This document shows positions 17,772 through 26,892 of a stretch of DNA of 64,000 bases, piece by piece. The position numbers were made by a program, and so were the translations under genes. Below the pieces are notes generated by a model. It saw nothing but the letters and a program-made list of their open reading frames with translations. It had not been told where the DNA came from and did not search any database. Origin of the DNA: Massilia sp. YIM B02763. GTDB lineage: Bacteria > Pseudomonadota > Gammaproteobacteria > Burkholderiales > Burkholderiaceae_D. Positions within the stretch are counted from its first letter, which is position 1; every line of letters begins with the position of its first letter. The stretch is taken from assembly GCF_030412015.1 (NCBI RefSeq), contig NZ_JASNRD010000003.1:186001-250000 (forward strand), given 5' to 3'.

Positions 17772-18800
17772 TCAGGGCCAACCGGCGCCGCCGGTCACGC
17801 CATAGATCTGGCCGGTGGTAAAGCTCGATTCCGCCGCCGCCAGGATCACGTAGGCGCCCGCCAGCTCGCCCGGCTGGCCGGGGCGCTTCATCAGCGATTC
17901 CGAACCGAATTTCTCCAGTCCTTCCTGGCTCTGGCCGCCCGTCACCTGCAGCGGCGTCCACACGGGGCCCGGCGCCACCGCATTCACGCGGATACCCTTG
18001 TCGCCCAGCTGCTTGGCCAGCGCCTTCGTGAAGGCGACCTGGGCCGCCTTGGTCGAGGCATAGGCCAGCAGGTTGGGCGAAGGTTCGTAGGCCTGCACCG
18101 AGGCGGTGACGATGATCGCGCTGCCCGGCTGCATGTGCGGCACGGCCGCCTTGACGATCCAGAACATCGCGTACAGATTGGTCTTGAAGTGCTGGTCCAT
18201 CTCGGCCGTGCTCAGGTCGAGGATCGATTCGATCGATTGCTGGCGCGCGGCATTGCTGACCAGGATGTCGAGGCCGCCCAGCTGCTTGACGGCGTCCGCC
18301 ACCAGGCGCTTGCAGAAGGCCTCGTCGCGGATGTCGCCGGGAATCAGCACCGCCTTGCGGCCGGCCTTGCGGATCAGGTCGGCCACGTCGCGCGCATCCG
18401 GTTCCTCGTGCGGCAGGTAGTTGATGGCCACGTCGGCGCCTTCGCGGGCATAGGCGATGGCGGCGGCGCGGCCCATGCCGGAGTCGCCGCCCGTGATCAG
18501 GGCGCGGCGCCCGGTCAGCTTGCCGCTGCCCTTGTAGCTGGTTTCGCCGTGGTCGGGCGGGGGAATCATCTTGCTGGCCAGGCCCGGCCATTCCTGTTTC
18601 TGGCGCTGGAACGGCGGCTTCGGATAGTTGGGCGGCGTCAGCGGGCGTCCCGTCGATGCGGACGCTTGTCCGCCGCCCTGCGATTGGGCCAGCGCCGGCG
18701 CGGCCAGGCCGGCGGCGACGGTGCCGACGAAGCGGCGGCGCGAAGGTTGGAGGTGGTCGTTGCCGTGGTCGTTGCCGGGCTTGTCGTTCTGCGAATCCAT
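17772..18800 (-). CDS. Tat-signal SDR oxidoreductase, YghA-like
   Basis: A 342-residue short-chain dehydrogenase of the extended YghA group. Residues 20-40 hold a twin-arginine signal (SRRRFVGTVAAGLAAPALA), then a proline-rich lead (PPNYPKPPFQRQKQEWPG) typical of this group. The Rossmann motif is TGGDSGMG, then SNAARQ in place of NNAG, and YASTK supplies the catalytic Tyr and Lys. A Tat signal suggests export of a folded cofactor-loaded enzyme. Homologues reduce aldehydes with NADPH. It is on the same strand as the YghU-like gene, separated by 219 bp with repeat copy 2. Confidence 0.9.
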   Translation of the reverse strand: MDSQNDKPGNDHGNDHLQPSRRRFVGTVAAGLAAPALAQSQGGGQASASTGRPLTPPNYPKPPFQRQKQEWPGLASKMIPPPDHGETSYKGSGKLTGRRALITGGDSGMGRAAAIAYAREGADVAINYLPHEEPDARDVADLIRKAGRKAVLIPGDIRDEAFCKRLVADAVKQLGGLDILVSNAARQQSIESILDLSTAEMDQHFKTNLYAMFWIVKAAVPHMQPGSAIIVTASVQAYEPSPNLLAYASTKAAQVAFTKALAKQLGDKGIRVNAVAPGPVWTPLQVTGGQSQEGLEKFGSESLMKRPGQPGELAGAYVILAAAESSFTTGQIYGVTGGAGWP

Positions 18801-18908
18801 CGGGTGCGCTCCTGGTGATCGGTTAGTAATTGAACAAAATACTAGACCCGATTGGCATGGGGGCGCGTTCGGTAGACGGCTGGAAATAGGAACGCAGCGA
18901 TATGAGAA

Positions 18909-18994
18909 CGTCGCCCCCGCGCAGGCGGGGGCCCAATTTCGTTGCGCAGCCGGTTTGCGTGCAAAATTGGGTCCCTGCCTGCGCAGGGACGACG
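18909..18994. repeat. Double-hairpin palindromic repeat, copy 2
   Basis: CGTCGCCCCCGCGCAGGCGGGGGCCCAATTT on the left and AAATTGGGTCCCTGCCTGCGCAGGGACGACG on the right give the same two-hairpin plan as at 9244. The left hairpin has drifted to G/C runs, with compensating changes that keep it paired. The right end lies 25 bp from the yghU stop codon. Confidence 0.85.
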
Positions 18995-19019
18995 GTTTGA
19001 CGGCTAAGTCTATTCTCGA

Positions 19020-19874
19020 TTAATCCAGATCCGACGCGTCGTGGCGCTCCAGCACCTGCTCTTCCGGCTTGCCGCGCACGCGGTTGACGCGGCGGCCGCG
19101 CTGGACGGCCGGGCGGGCCAGCACTTCGTCGGCCCAGCGGCGCACCTGCTGGTACTGGTGGACGGACAGGAATTCGCCGGCATCGTACAGCTCGCCCAGC
19201 ACGAGGGCGCCGTACCACGGCCAGATCGCCATGTCGGCGATGGTGTACTCGTCGCCGGCGACGAAGCGGCGCTCGGCCAGCAGGCGGTCCAGCACGTCGA
19301 GCTGGCGCTTGGTTTCCATCGCATAGCGGTTGATCGGGTATTCCAGCTTTTCCGGCGCGTAGGCGTAGAAGTGGCCGAAGCCGCCGCCGACGAACGGAGC
19401 GGAACCCATCTGCCACATCAGCCAGTTGAAGGTCTCGGTGCGCGCGACGAGGTCCTTGGGCAGGAAGGCGCCGAACTTCTCGGCCAGGTAGACGAGGATC
19501 GAGCCCGATTCGAACACGCGCACGGGCGCCTCGCCGCTGCGGTCGAGCATGGCCGGGATCTTCGAGTTCGGGTTGATGTGGACGAAGCCGCTGCCGAACT
19601 GCGCGCCTTCGTTGATCTTGATGAGCCAGGCGTCGTATTCGGCGCCCGCGTGGCCGGCCGCGAGCAGCTCCTCGAGCATGATCGTGACCTTCTGCCCGTT
19701 CGGCGTGCCCAGCGAATACAGTTGCAGCGGATGCTTGCCGACCGGGAGTTCGAGCTCGTGGGTCTGGCCCGCGATCGGGCGGTTGATGCTGGCGAACGCG
19801 CCGCCGGACTGGGTCGCGGGCGACCAGACCTTGGGCGGGACGTAGGGGGCGAACGGGTTGTTACTGTTGGACAT
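19020..19874 (-). CDS. yghU: Glutathione S-transferase, YghU-type disulfide reductase
   Basis: The 284 residues align in plan with E. coli YghU (288). The N-terminal lead is NPFAPYVPPKVW, then a thioredoxin-like domain (LQLYSLGTPNGQKVTIMLEE, NPNSKIPAML, VFESGSILVYLAEKFG). The C-terminal helical domain has FVAGDEYTIADMAIWPWYGAL. The family binds two glutathiones and reduces disulfides such as 2-hydroxyethyl disulfide. Start ATG 19874 has AAGGAG about 9 bases upstream. The gene precedes the YghA-like SDR on the same strand, another oxidoreductase pair. Confidence 0.93.
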   Translation of the reverse strand: MSNSNNPFAPYVPPKVWSPATQSGGAFASINRPIAGQTHELELPVGKHPLQLYSLGTPNGQKVTIMLEELLAAGHAGAEYDAWLIKINEGAQFGSGFVHINPNSKIPAMLDRSGEAPVRVFESGSILVYLAEKFGAFLPKDLVARTETFNWLMWQMGSAPFVGGGFGHFYAYAPEKLEYPINRYAMETKRQLDVLDRLLAERRFVAGDEYTIADMAIWPWYGALVLGELYDAGEFLSVHQYQQVRRWADEVLARPAVQRGRRVNRVRGKPEEQVLERHDASDLD

Positions 19875-19973
19875 TCCGATGACTCCTTCTGTGCAATGGT
19901 ATCGAAACGTCCATGATGCCGGAAAAGCCACGTTCATGCAGCCGCGGATCGCGTTTCACGGATCGGGAACAGA

Positions 19974-22784
19974 TCAGGAGATCAGTTTCAATCCCGGCGG
20001 CAAGGCATCGCCGAACATGCGCGTCGCCGCGGCCTGGTCGAGTTCCACCACTTCGCGCACCATCCCGCTCCACGACGGCGGCGCGCCAGCGGCGGCCAGG
20101 CGGCGCAGCACTTCCTCGCGCAGCGCTTCGTCGATGTCGTGCGAGCGGTCGCCCGTCCTGCGCGCGATGTGGGCGGCAGCGAAGCCGGCCGGCTCGATGC
20201 GCCGCCAGTCCAGCGTCAGCAGCTCGCCCAGCCAGCGCGCGGCGCTGTCCGCCGGCGCCACCTCGTGCGCGCTGCCGTGCAGCGAGCGGCGCGTGCCTAC
20301 CCGCGCCAGCGCCCATAGGTAGCGCGCATAGGTGGCCGCCGCCTTCGGGTCCGGCCTGGCGGCGGGCGGGATGGCCATGATCCGCCCGGTCATCCAGTCG
20401 CCGATCTCTGCCTTGTAGGCGGCGGGGATGCGTTCCAGCGACGCGCCCAGGCGCAGCATGTCGTCCTCGCTGCCGTCGACCAGCGTGGCCGGACGGCGCG
20501 CGCGGTCCTCGGGTTCGGCCTGCAGGTTGAAGGCAAAATCGTCGAGCAGGCGCAATTGCATCTCCGTCGACAGGCCGCCGGCCACGCGCCGCCACAGCGT
20601 CCACCATTCGGCGCGCACCTGGCTGTCCTTGATGTATTGCGCGCCCGTCTCGAACAGGGGCCACAATTGCTCGATGCGCCAGCCGTCGAGCGGATCGCCG
20701 AAGCCGGGGCGCAGGCACCAGCCGGCCAGGTTCAGCCACACGCGTTCATGCTCGGCCGACCTGCGCCGGCCCTTCGCGCGTTCCATCAGCGCGTCGAACA
20801 GGCGGCGCAGCAGCGGCGTGTCCCAGCGTTCGCGTCCGCCCAGCAGGTGTTCCAGGCTGCCGCGCAGCTGGCGCACTTCGCGCGCCTCCACCTGCTCCTT
20901 GCGCGATCCGAAGATGCGGTCGACAAGCTTGATCGCGTCGCCAATCTGCGGCGGCAGCGGGGCGCTTTCCCGGGCATCGTCGGCACCGTCCTCGCCTTCC
21001 TGGCCGCGCAGCTGGAACGCGAGCTGCCAGCGTTGATGGCTGCCGTCCTGCGCCACGCACTGGATGTCCAGCGTGCCGAGCTCGGACAGGCAGGCGGCCA
21101 GCTGCACGGGGATCTCCGCCTTGGTACCGCCCGCGCGCAGCACGGTGGCCAGCGGCGGCAGGCGCACGATGTCCTGCGGCTCCAGGTCGACAAGGTCGCC
21201 CGCGCGCGGCGCTTGTCCGCCCGGATCGGCCACGCTGGAGGCGAGGTGGAAGCGCACGGGCCGTCCGAGGCGCAGCGCGAAGGTGCGCCCGGCCAGCAGG
21301 ATCTCCGCGCCGGCGCGCGCGCCGCGCGGCAGCAGGCAGACGGCGCGGCCGTCGTCCAGCAGCAGGTAGTAGTTGCGCGCCGAGCCGCTCTCGATGGCCG
21401 GGGCGGCGCCCGCCTGCGCCAGCGAATAGGCGACGGCGCCGCGTGCCACGGCCACGTCCGGATCGCGGTTGTGCAGCACGCGCACGGGCGCGCCGCGCCA
21501 GCCGGACAGCACGTCGGCCAGGCGCTGGGCCAGCACGCCGGCATTGAACACGCCGCCGTTCAACAGCAGCGTATCCGGCACCGGCAGGGTGCCGTCGTCG
21601 GCACTGACCTCATCGACGCCGAGGGCTGCGCGCGCGGCCGCCGCATGCTGGCGCAAAAAGCCGGCCAAGTGGCGCGTGACGGCCGGGTCGCTCGCATACG
21701 GCAGGCCGAATTCGACGATGCCGGCGCGGGCGCGCTGCGGCCCTTCCTGGCCGGGGTTCAGGGGGAAGAAGCCGTCGACGACGATGCGCTCGACTTCTTC
21801 GCGTGTGAGCAGGGCCGAGCGGCTGGCGCCGACCAGGCGCGCGCCGCCGCCCAGCAGCGTGACGTTCACCTGGTCCGGGGCATCCGCGGCCAGCAACTGT
21901 TCCTTGGCGGCGCGGCAGCGCTCCGTCAGCTGGGCCAGGCGGCCCGCGGACAAACGCTGGCCGTCGGTCGCCAAGCGTGATTCGGCCAGGTGGGCCAAGG
22001 CGAGATCCATATTGTCGCCGCCCAGGATCAGGTGGTTGCCCACGCCGATGCGCGTCAGTTGCGGCATGCCGTCGACCAGTTCGACCTTCACGAGGCTGAA
22101 GTCGGTGGTGCCGCCACCCACGTCCGCCACCAGCACCAGGCGCGCATCCTGCAAGTCGGCGGCCAGCGTGGCGCGGTGGCGCTGCAGCCAGTCGTACAGG
22201 GCGGCCTGCGGCTCTTCCAGCAGGCGCAGCCGCGGCAGGCCGGCCAGATGGGCCGCCTCGACGGTGAGGGCGCGCGCGCCTTCGTCGAAGGACGCGGGAA
22301 TGGTGAGGACGATCTGCTGGTCTTCCAGCGGACGATCGGGATAGTGGTGGTTCCAGGCGGCGCGCAGGTGCGCCAGGTAGCTGGCGCTGGCGGCCAGTGG
22401 GGAAATCTTCGGGACGTCGTCGGACGCGCCCCAGGGCAGGATCGGCGCCGTGCGGTCGACGCCGTGGTGCGACAGCCAGCTCTTGGCGGAAGCCACCAGG
22501 CGCCCCGGCGACTGGGCGCCGAGCAGGCGCGCCAGCCGTCCCAGCGCGGCATGCTCGTCCGATGGCCACGGCAGTTGCAGCTCGCCCGGCGCCAGCTCGC
22601 CGTCCAGCACGTGGTAGCGCACGGACGGCAGCAGCGGCGCGGCCGCCACTTCGCCGGGCGCCACCAGCTGCGCGATGGCGAAGGTCTCGATCGCGCCGTC
22701 GGGCAGCGCGTGGGCGAGCACCGTATTGGTGGTGCCCAGGTCGATCCCGACCGGGGCCGGGCCGGCTGTCGCGCGCGTGGTCAC
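19974..22784 (-). CDS. Large Hsp70-family protein (936 residues)
   Basis: The N-terminal half is an actin-like Hsp70 ATPase: GIDLGTTNTVLAHA (phosphate 1), LLEEPQAALYDWLQ, VADVGGGTTDFSLV (phosphate 2) and LLLNGGVFNAGVLAQRL (adenosine region). The C-terminal 400 residues do not look like the DnaK substrate domain with EEVD-type tail; they are mostly helical and unfamiliar. The GTG start at 22784 overlaps the TGA of the upstream Hsp70 gene (GTGA), so translation is coupled. It is the last gene of the DUF2760-Hsp70-Hsp70 operon. No DnaJ or GrpE partner is present. Chaperone activity is inferred from the ATPase domain only. Confidence 0.93.
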   Translation of the reverse strand: MTTRATAGPAPVGIDLGTTNTVLAHALPDGAIETFAIAQLVAPGEVAAAPLLPSVRYHVLDGELAPGELQLPWPSDEHAALGRLARLLGAQSPGRLVASAKSWLSHHGVDRTAPILPWGASDDVPKISPLAASASYLAHLRAAWNHHYPDRPLEDQQIVLTIPASFDEGARALTVEAAHLAGLPRLRLLEEPQAALYDWLQRHRATLAADLQDARLVLVADVGGGTTDFSLVKVELVDGMPQLTRIGVGNHLILGGDNMDLALAHLAESRLATDGQRLSAGRLAQLTERCRAAKEQLLAADAPDQVNVTLLGGGARLVGASRSALLTREEVERIVVDGFFPLNPGQEGPQRARAGIVEFGLPYASDPAVTRHLAGFLRQHAAAARAALGVDEVSADDGTLPVPDTLLLNGGVFNAGVLAQRLADVLSGWRGAPVRVLHNRDPDVAVARGAVAYSLAQAGAAPAIESGSARNYYLLLDDGRAVCLLPRGARAGAEILLAGRTFALRLGRPVRFHLASSVADPGGQAPRAGDLVDLEPQDIVRLPPLATVLRAGGTKAEIPVQLAACLSELGTLDIQCVAQDGSHQRWQLAFQLRGQEGEDGADDARESAPLPPQIGDAIKLVDRIFGSRKEQVEAREVRQLRGSLEHLLGGRERWDTPLLRRLFDALMERAKGRRRSAEHERVWLNLAGWCLRPGFGDPLDGWRIEQLWPLFETGAQYIKDSQVRAEWWTLWRRVAGGLSTEMQLRLLDDFAFNLQAEPEDRARRPATLVDGSEDDMLRLGASLERIPAAYKAEIGDWMTGRIMAIPPAARPDPKAAATYARYLWALARVGTRRSLHGSAHEVAPADSAARWLGELLTLDWRRIEPAGFAAAHIARRTGDRSHDIDEALREEVLRRLAAAGAPPSWSGMVREVVELDQAAATRMFGDALPPGLKLIS

Positions 22785-24637
22785 TGGCCTTCGCTGCGGA
22801 CGTCGAACTCGACCTTCCAGCGCTGGCCGTCACGGGCGACGGCCACCAGTTCCAGCGTACCGGCTTCCGTCGCCAGCGCGTGCAGCCTGACCTGCACGAC
22901 GTCGCCCGGCGTACGGCCTTCGGCCGGCAGCGTGGCCTGGATCTCGTTCAGTTCCTGCAGCTCGTCCGGGGTCCAGGACGGCAGCACGTCGCCGATCCGG
23001 TCCTGGCGGCGGATGGTGGAGCCGAAGAAGCGGAAGTGCACCGGCTCGCCGACGACCAGGCCGAATTCCTGGCCCGGCAATTCCAGCTCGCTGCCTTCCT
23101 CCATGCCGAACGGCGCCACGCACAATGCTTCCAGCGGCGGTTCGAAGCCGGGGATCGCGGGCATCGACGATTCCATGCCCACGTAGTAGGAGCGGGCCGT
23201 GCCGCCGCGGATGCGCACGCCGCCGCCGCGGCGCGCGTAGCCGTAGTAGGCGGCGCCGCGCGCTACGGCCAGGTCGAGGTCGGCGCCGTCGAGCATGCGC
23301 GCCGGTTCCGCGCCTTCCATGTACAGCCAGTCGTTGATGGTGTCCATCACGCGCTGCGACAGGATCTCCGACTTGAACACGCCGCCGTTGAACAGCACGG
23401 CGCTCGGGTGCAGGAAGGTGTGCTCCGGATTCACGTTGCCGCTGAAGCCTTCCAGCTCCGCGGTGGCGCCGGCCTGGCGCGCCAGGAAGGCGGCCAGGTG
23501 GCGCGTGACGGCGGCGTCCTGGGCATACGGCAGGCCGACCTGCGTCAGGCCCGCGCGGGTGCGCACGGCCGGACGGGCGGACGCTTCCACGCGCGGGAAG
23601 AAGCCGTCGGTGATGAAGGACGTGACTTCGTCGCGCGTGAGCTCCGTGCGGATCGAGCCGCCGATCAGCTTCGAGCCGCGGCTCGGCACGACGATCGGCC
23701 AGGCGCTCGCATTGGCGTCGGCGAGCAGGTGTTCCTTGGCGCCGCGGCAGGCGTAGGTGAGGGCGCGCATCTGCCAGGCGTCGAGCTGGGTGCCGTTGGC
23801 CTGCAGCTTGCGCGCGACCAGGTGCGCCAGCGCGAGGTCCATATTGTCGCCGCCCAGCAGGATGTGGTCGCCGACGGCCACGCGGTGCGGTTCCAGGTGG
23901 CCGTCGCGTTCGAGGATGGCGATCAGCGAGAAGTCGCTGGTGCCGCCGCCCACGTCCACGACCAGCACGATGTCGCCGGCCTTGACCTGCTTCCTCCAGC
24001 GGCCTTCGCTGCCCTGTATCCAGCTGTACAGCGCGGCCTGCGGTTCTTCCAGCAGCGTGGGGCTGCCGTAGCCCGCGTTGCGGGCCGCTTCCGCCGTCAG
24101 TTCGCGCGCGGCCGGGTCGAACGACGCGGGAATCGTCACGGTGACGGCCTGCTGCTCGAACGGCGCCTCCGGATGCGCGGCGTTCCACGCGGCCTTCAGG
24201 TGCTCGAGGTAGCGGGTGGAGGCCGTCAGCGGGGACACGCGCTCGACTTCCTCCGGCGCGTCGGTCGGCAGGATGGCGGCGCGGCGGTCCACGCTCGGGT
24301 GGCTCAGCCAGCTCTTGGCCGAGGACACGAGGCGGATCGGCGTGCCGGCGCCGCGGCTCCTCGCCATTTCACCCACGACGGGCGCGGCCGCGCCGTTGGT
24401 CCAGGGCAGGGCCAGTTCGCCGGCCGGCATCTCGTCCGGGTGCGGCAGGTACATGAAGGAAGGCAGCAGCGGCAGTGCCTCGACGGTGCCCGGAGCGCTC
24501 AGTTGCGGGACGGGCAGCACGCCCTGGTCGGCCTTTTCTCCGTCGCTGGCCTGCAGGTCGACGTAGGAGAGGGCGCTGTGGGTGGTGCCCAGGTCGATGC
24601 CGATGGCATAGCGTGCGGTGTTCTCGTTGGTGCTCAC
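22781..24637 (-). CDS. Hsp70-family protein (618 residues)
   Basis: The second Hsp70-type ATPase of the operon: AIGIDLGTTHSALSYV, TLLEEPQAALYSW, VVDVGGGTSDFSLIA, ILLGGDNMDLALAHL and VLFNGGVFKSEILSQRV. It shares its motif order and many stretches with the 936-residue neighbour (both have RLV-SAKSWLSH and the GGDNMDLALAHL block). The pair therefore arose by an old duplication. After about residue 500 only a short beta-rich region follows, in the place of a substrate-binding domain. The GTG start at 24637 overlaps the stop of the DUF2760 gene (GTGA). The partner or substrate is unknown. Confidence 0.93.
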   Translation of the reverse strand: MSTNENTARYAIGIDLGTTHSALSYVDLQASDGEKADQGVLPVPQLSAPGTVEALPLLPSFMYLPHPDEMPAGELALPWTNGAAAPVVGEMARSRGAGTPIRLVSSAKSWLSHPSVDRRAAILPTDAPEEVERVSPLTASTRYLEHLKAAWNAAHPEAPFEQQAVTVTIPASFDPAARELTAEAARNAGYGSPTLLEEPQAALYSWIQGSEGRWRKQVKAGDIVLVVDVGGGTSDFSLIAILERDGHLEPHRVAVGDHILLGGDNMDLALAHLVARKLQANGTQLDAWQMRALTYACRGAKEHLLADANASAWPIVVPSRGSKLIGGSIRTELTRDEVTSFITDGFFPRVEASARPAVRTRAGLTQVGLPYAQDAAVTRHLAAFLARQAGATAELEGFSGNVNPEHTFLHPSAVLFNGGVFKSEILSQRVMDTINDWLYMEGAEPARMLDGADLDLAVARGAAYYGYARRGGGVRIRGGTARSYYVGMESSMPAIPGFEPPLEALCVAPFGMEEGSELELPGQEFGLVVGEPVHFRFFGSTIRRQDRIGDVLPSWTPDELQELNEIQATLPAEGRTPGDVVQVRLHALATEAGTLELVAVARDGQRWKVEFDVRSEGQ

Positions 24638-25215
24638 AGTTCCACCTCCGCGGGGGCGACGATGCTGGCGTCGTGCTTGTCGGCCAGCTGCGGCAGGCGC
24701 ACGTCGGAGGCGCGCCAGCCGCGGTGGTTCAGGGTGCCGCTGAACGGCGCCTTGCCGACCACGTTGCCGGTCAGGCGCACGCTGGCGGCGTCGAAGCCTT
24801 CCTGCAACGTGACGCGCGCGCCTTCGTTCTCGGCGCGGACCGGCTCGATGGTGAAGTGCTCGCGCAGCACGCGCGCGCAGCCTTCGTGCACGACGCGGGC
24901 GGCCGCGCCGATGTCGGCATCCGCATAGGCGGCGATGTCTTCGTTGGCGAAGTCGATCAGGCGCGCCTCGCGCTGCAGGAGGCCCAGCAGCTGCAGGGCG
25001 GATTCCGGGGTGTTCACGCGCAGCGGGGCGGCAGCGGGCGTGGGCGCCGGCGCCGGTGCGGGCGCCGGGGTGGGCGCAACGGGTGCGGCGATGGGGCCGA
25101 CTTGGTCGTCGCGCACGCGCGCGGCGAACTCGGCGTCGCCCAGGGTCTTGAAGAAGGCGCCGAAGGCGAGGGACAGCCGGCTCCAGAAGCCGGGCAGGTT
25201 GGTCGGGTGGCTCAT
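24634..25215 (-). CDS. DUF2760-domain protein
   Basis: A 193-residue cytosolic protein. The N-terminus NLPGFWSRLSLAFGAFFKTLGDAEFAARV, a proline/alanine linker (about 45-65), and the C-terminal domain LQLLGLLQREARLIDFANEDI through FSGTLNHRGWRASDVRLPQL match the DUF2760 family. That family is found almost only beside Hsp70-like genes of this kind. It is first in the operon and overlaps the next gene by 4 bp, so it is likely a dedicated partner, perhaps a co-chaperone or adaptor (inference). The ribosome site is weak. Confidence 0.9.
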   Translation of the reverse strand: MSHPTNLPGFWSRLSLAFGAFFKTLGDAEFAARVRDDQVGPIAAPVAPTPAPAPAPAPTPAAAPLRVNTPESALQLLGLLQREARLIDFANEDIAAYADADIGAAARVVHEGCARVLREHFTIEPVRAENEGARVTLQEGFDAASVRLTGNVVGKAPFSGTLNHRGWRASDVRLPQLADKHDASIVAPAEVEL

Positions 25216-25289
25216 GTTCTTGTGGTATCCGTGTTGAGGCTTGCTTGCAGGCAGCAGCTCGATGGGCTGCGTCCTTGAAAGCGCGAATG

Positions 25290-25300
25290 ATACCAGTTAG
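25290..25300. promoter_or_regulatory. 11-mer shared with the TonB-receptor promoter region
   Basis: ATACCAGTTAG, 75 bp upstream of the DUF2760 start, is identical to 29397-29407, upstream of the TonB receptor. On the minus strand, which both genes use, it reads CTAACTGGTAT. It could be a shared regulator site or part of the promoters. Confidence 0.35.
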
Positions 25301-25371
25301 ACAGGAGGCGGATGAACACCCCCATGTCGCCGAGGCCGGGTTGGGACAGGGACGCCGTCCCGGCGCGGGCG

Positions 25372-25410
25372 GGGAGCCGGGTGCGACGGCTGCCACGGAT
25401 GGTGGCTCCC
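25372..25410. terminator. Nested hairpin after the PHP-domain gene
   Basis: GGGAGCC (25372-25378) pairs with GGCTCCC (25404-25410), and inside it GCCAC-GGATG-GTGGC (25392-25406) forms an alternative small stem. It is 21 bp past the stop codon of the minus-strand PHP gene. There is no T run, so termination is uncertain. Confidence 0.35.
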
Positions 25411-25430
25411 GCCGTCGCCAGGGCGGCGGA

Positions 25431-26891
25431 TCAGGGTGGAAGCAGGTAAATGGGATTGCCTAAGAGCATTAACTTTCCTTCCCGGTCGCGCACCTCGACC
25501 CGCACCGTATGCCGCCGTCCGTCCGCTACCCAGTCGAACGCCAGCGCCTGGTCGTCGTCCGCGAGGGGCGTATCCGGCAACAGCTTGCGGGACATGCCGT
25601 CGACCAGCACGGCCGCCTGCATGCCGGCCGCGTGACGCACCCGTATGCCGAAGCGCACCGTCGTCCCTGCCGCCGCTGCCAGTGCGTCGCCCATGATGGC
25701 TCGCTTGCCGCCGGCCTGCGCCTCCAGTTCCAGCATCCGTTCGCGCGTGCCCTGCACATCGACGAACACGTGCCCGGCACGGATGGCATCCAGGATCGCC
25801 GTGTGCGACAGCGCGGTCGCGTACACCACCGTCGTTGGCGACGCGATGCCCTGGGCCGGATCGGCTGCGTCGGCATGGTGGTTGTCGCTGCCGCCGATCG
25901 CGGTCGGACGCAGGCCGCGGTCGAGCGCCGCCTGCCAGAACGGGATGCCGGAGAACGAGGTGTCGGCGTCGCGGCCGTTGACGGCTTCGATCGCCTGCAC
26001 GCGCGCCAGCGCGTCCAGGTCTTCCCAGCCGCAACCCATGCAATCCTCGCCGGACGGGCGCACCGGATGGTTGACGGCGACCAGGCCGCGTGCCGGCACG
26101 TCGCGCAGCAAGGCGCTCCAGTCGCGGCTGCCCCGCACGACGCGGAAGTCGAGCGGCGCGAGCGTGCCGAACAGGTTAGCGTGGCCCTGGAAGCCCGTCA
26201 CTTCGCGGCCCGGCAGCAGCAGCATGCGCGGGAAATAAGGCTGCAGCTCGCGCACGGCCGCGGCGTGCGAGACCGTGTTGTGCTCGGTGATGGCGACGAA
26301 GTCGAGGCCGCGCCGGTCCGCCGCCTGCGCGGTCAGGAACAGCGGGCAGGGAACGGGCGCGCCGCCGCCCTGCGGGGCGCAGGAGCCGTCGCTGTGGCCC
26401 GTGTGGCTGTGCAGGTCGCCGCGGTACCAGCCGGGAGCCGTGTTCAGCGGTGGCGCCAGCACGGGCGGCTCGTCGGCCGCGTCGAGCGTACGCGCGAACC
26501 AGACGCGCGCCGTGTAGTCGGCATGCGCGTCGCGGCGCAGGTTGGGCACGCCCAGCAGCAGCGACCAGGTGCCGGCGCGCGTGGGCGTGGGCAGGTAGGA
26601 CGGCGTCGCGTCCACGGCGCTGACCGTGAACACGTGCTTGTTGCCGCCGCTCCAGCCGACCACGGCGCCATCCGGGCCGAGCAGGCCCAGGTCGATCACG
26701 CTGCGCTGCTCCTTGCCGTCGTACGCGAAGTCGACGGTGAGGCGCTGGACGCCGGCCGGCACCGCGAACGGCACCGTGCGGTAGGTCTGGTGGTCGGCGC
26801 CCGTCAGGCGCCCGCGCAGCACCAGGTCGGGCTGCTCGGCCGCATGGACTAGGCCGGCCGCGCACATCAGGATCGCGAACAGGATGCGCAT
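25431..26891 (-). CDS. Exported PHP-domain metallohydrolase, CehA/McbA family
   Basis: A 486-residue protein with signal peptide (MRILFAILMCAAGLVHA). A beta-rich pre-domain (about 20-150) precedes a PHP-type metal-dependent domain: WYRGDLHSHTGHSDGSC, FVAITEHNTVSHA, LPGREVTGFQGHANLFG, VAVNHPVRP and IGGSDNHH supply the His/Asp/Glu metal ligands. A C-terminal beta domain ends the protein. CehA/McbA members cleave esters or phosphoesters; this substrate is not known. The gene follows the TonB receptor with a single base between stop and start, so the two are one operon and may take up and process the same compound. Confidence 0.88.
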   Translation of the reverse strand: MRILFAILMCAAGLVHAAEQPDLVLRGRLTGADHQTYRTVPFAVPAGVQRLTVDFAYDGKEQRSVIDLGLLGPDGAVVGWSGGNKHVFTVSAVDATPSYLPTPTRAGTWSLLLGVPNLRRDAHADYTARVWFARTLDAADEPPVLAPPLNTAPGWYRGDLHSHTGHSDGSCAPQGGGAPVPCPLFLTAQAADRRGLDFVAITEHNTVSHAAAVRELQPYFPRMLLLPGREVTGFQGHANLFGTLAPLDFRVVRGSRDWSALLRDVPARGLVAVNHPVRPSGEDCMGCGWEDLDALARVQAIEAVNGRDADTSFSGIPFWQAALDRGLRPTAIGGSDNHHADAADPAQGIASPTTVVYATALSHTAILDAIRAGHVFVDVQGTRERMLELEAQAGGKRAIMGDALAAAAGTTVRFGIRVRHAAGMQAAVLVDGMSRKLLPDTPLADDDQALAFDWVADGRRHTVRVEVRDREGKLMLLGNPIYLLPP

Positions 26892-26892
26892 G

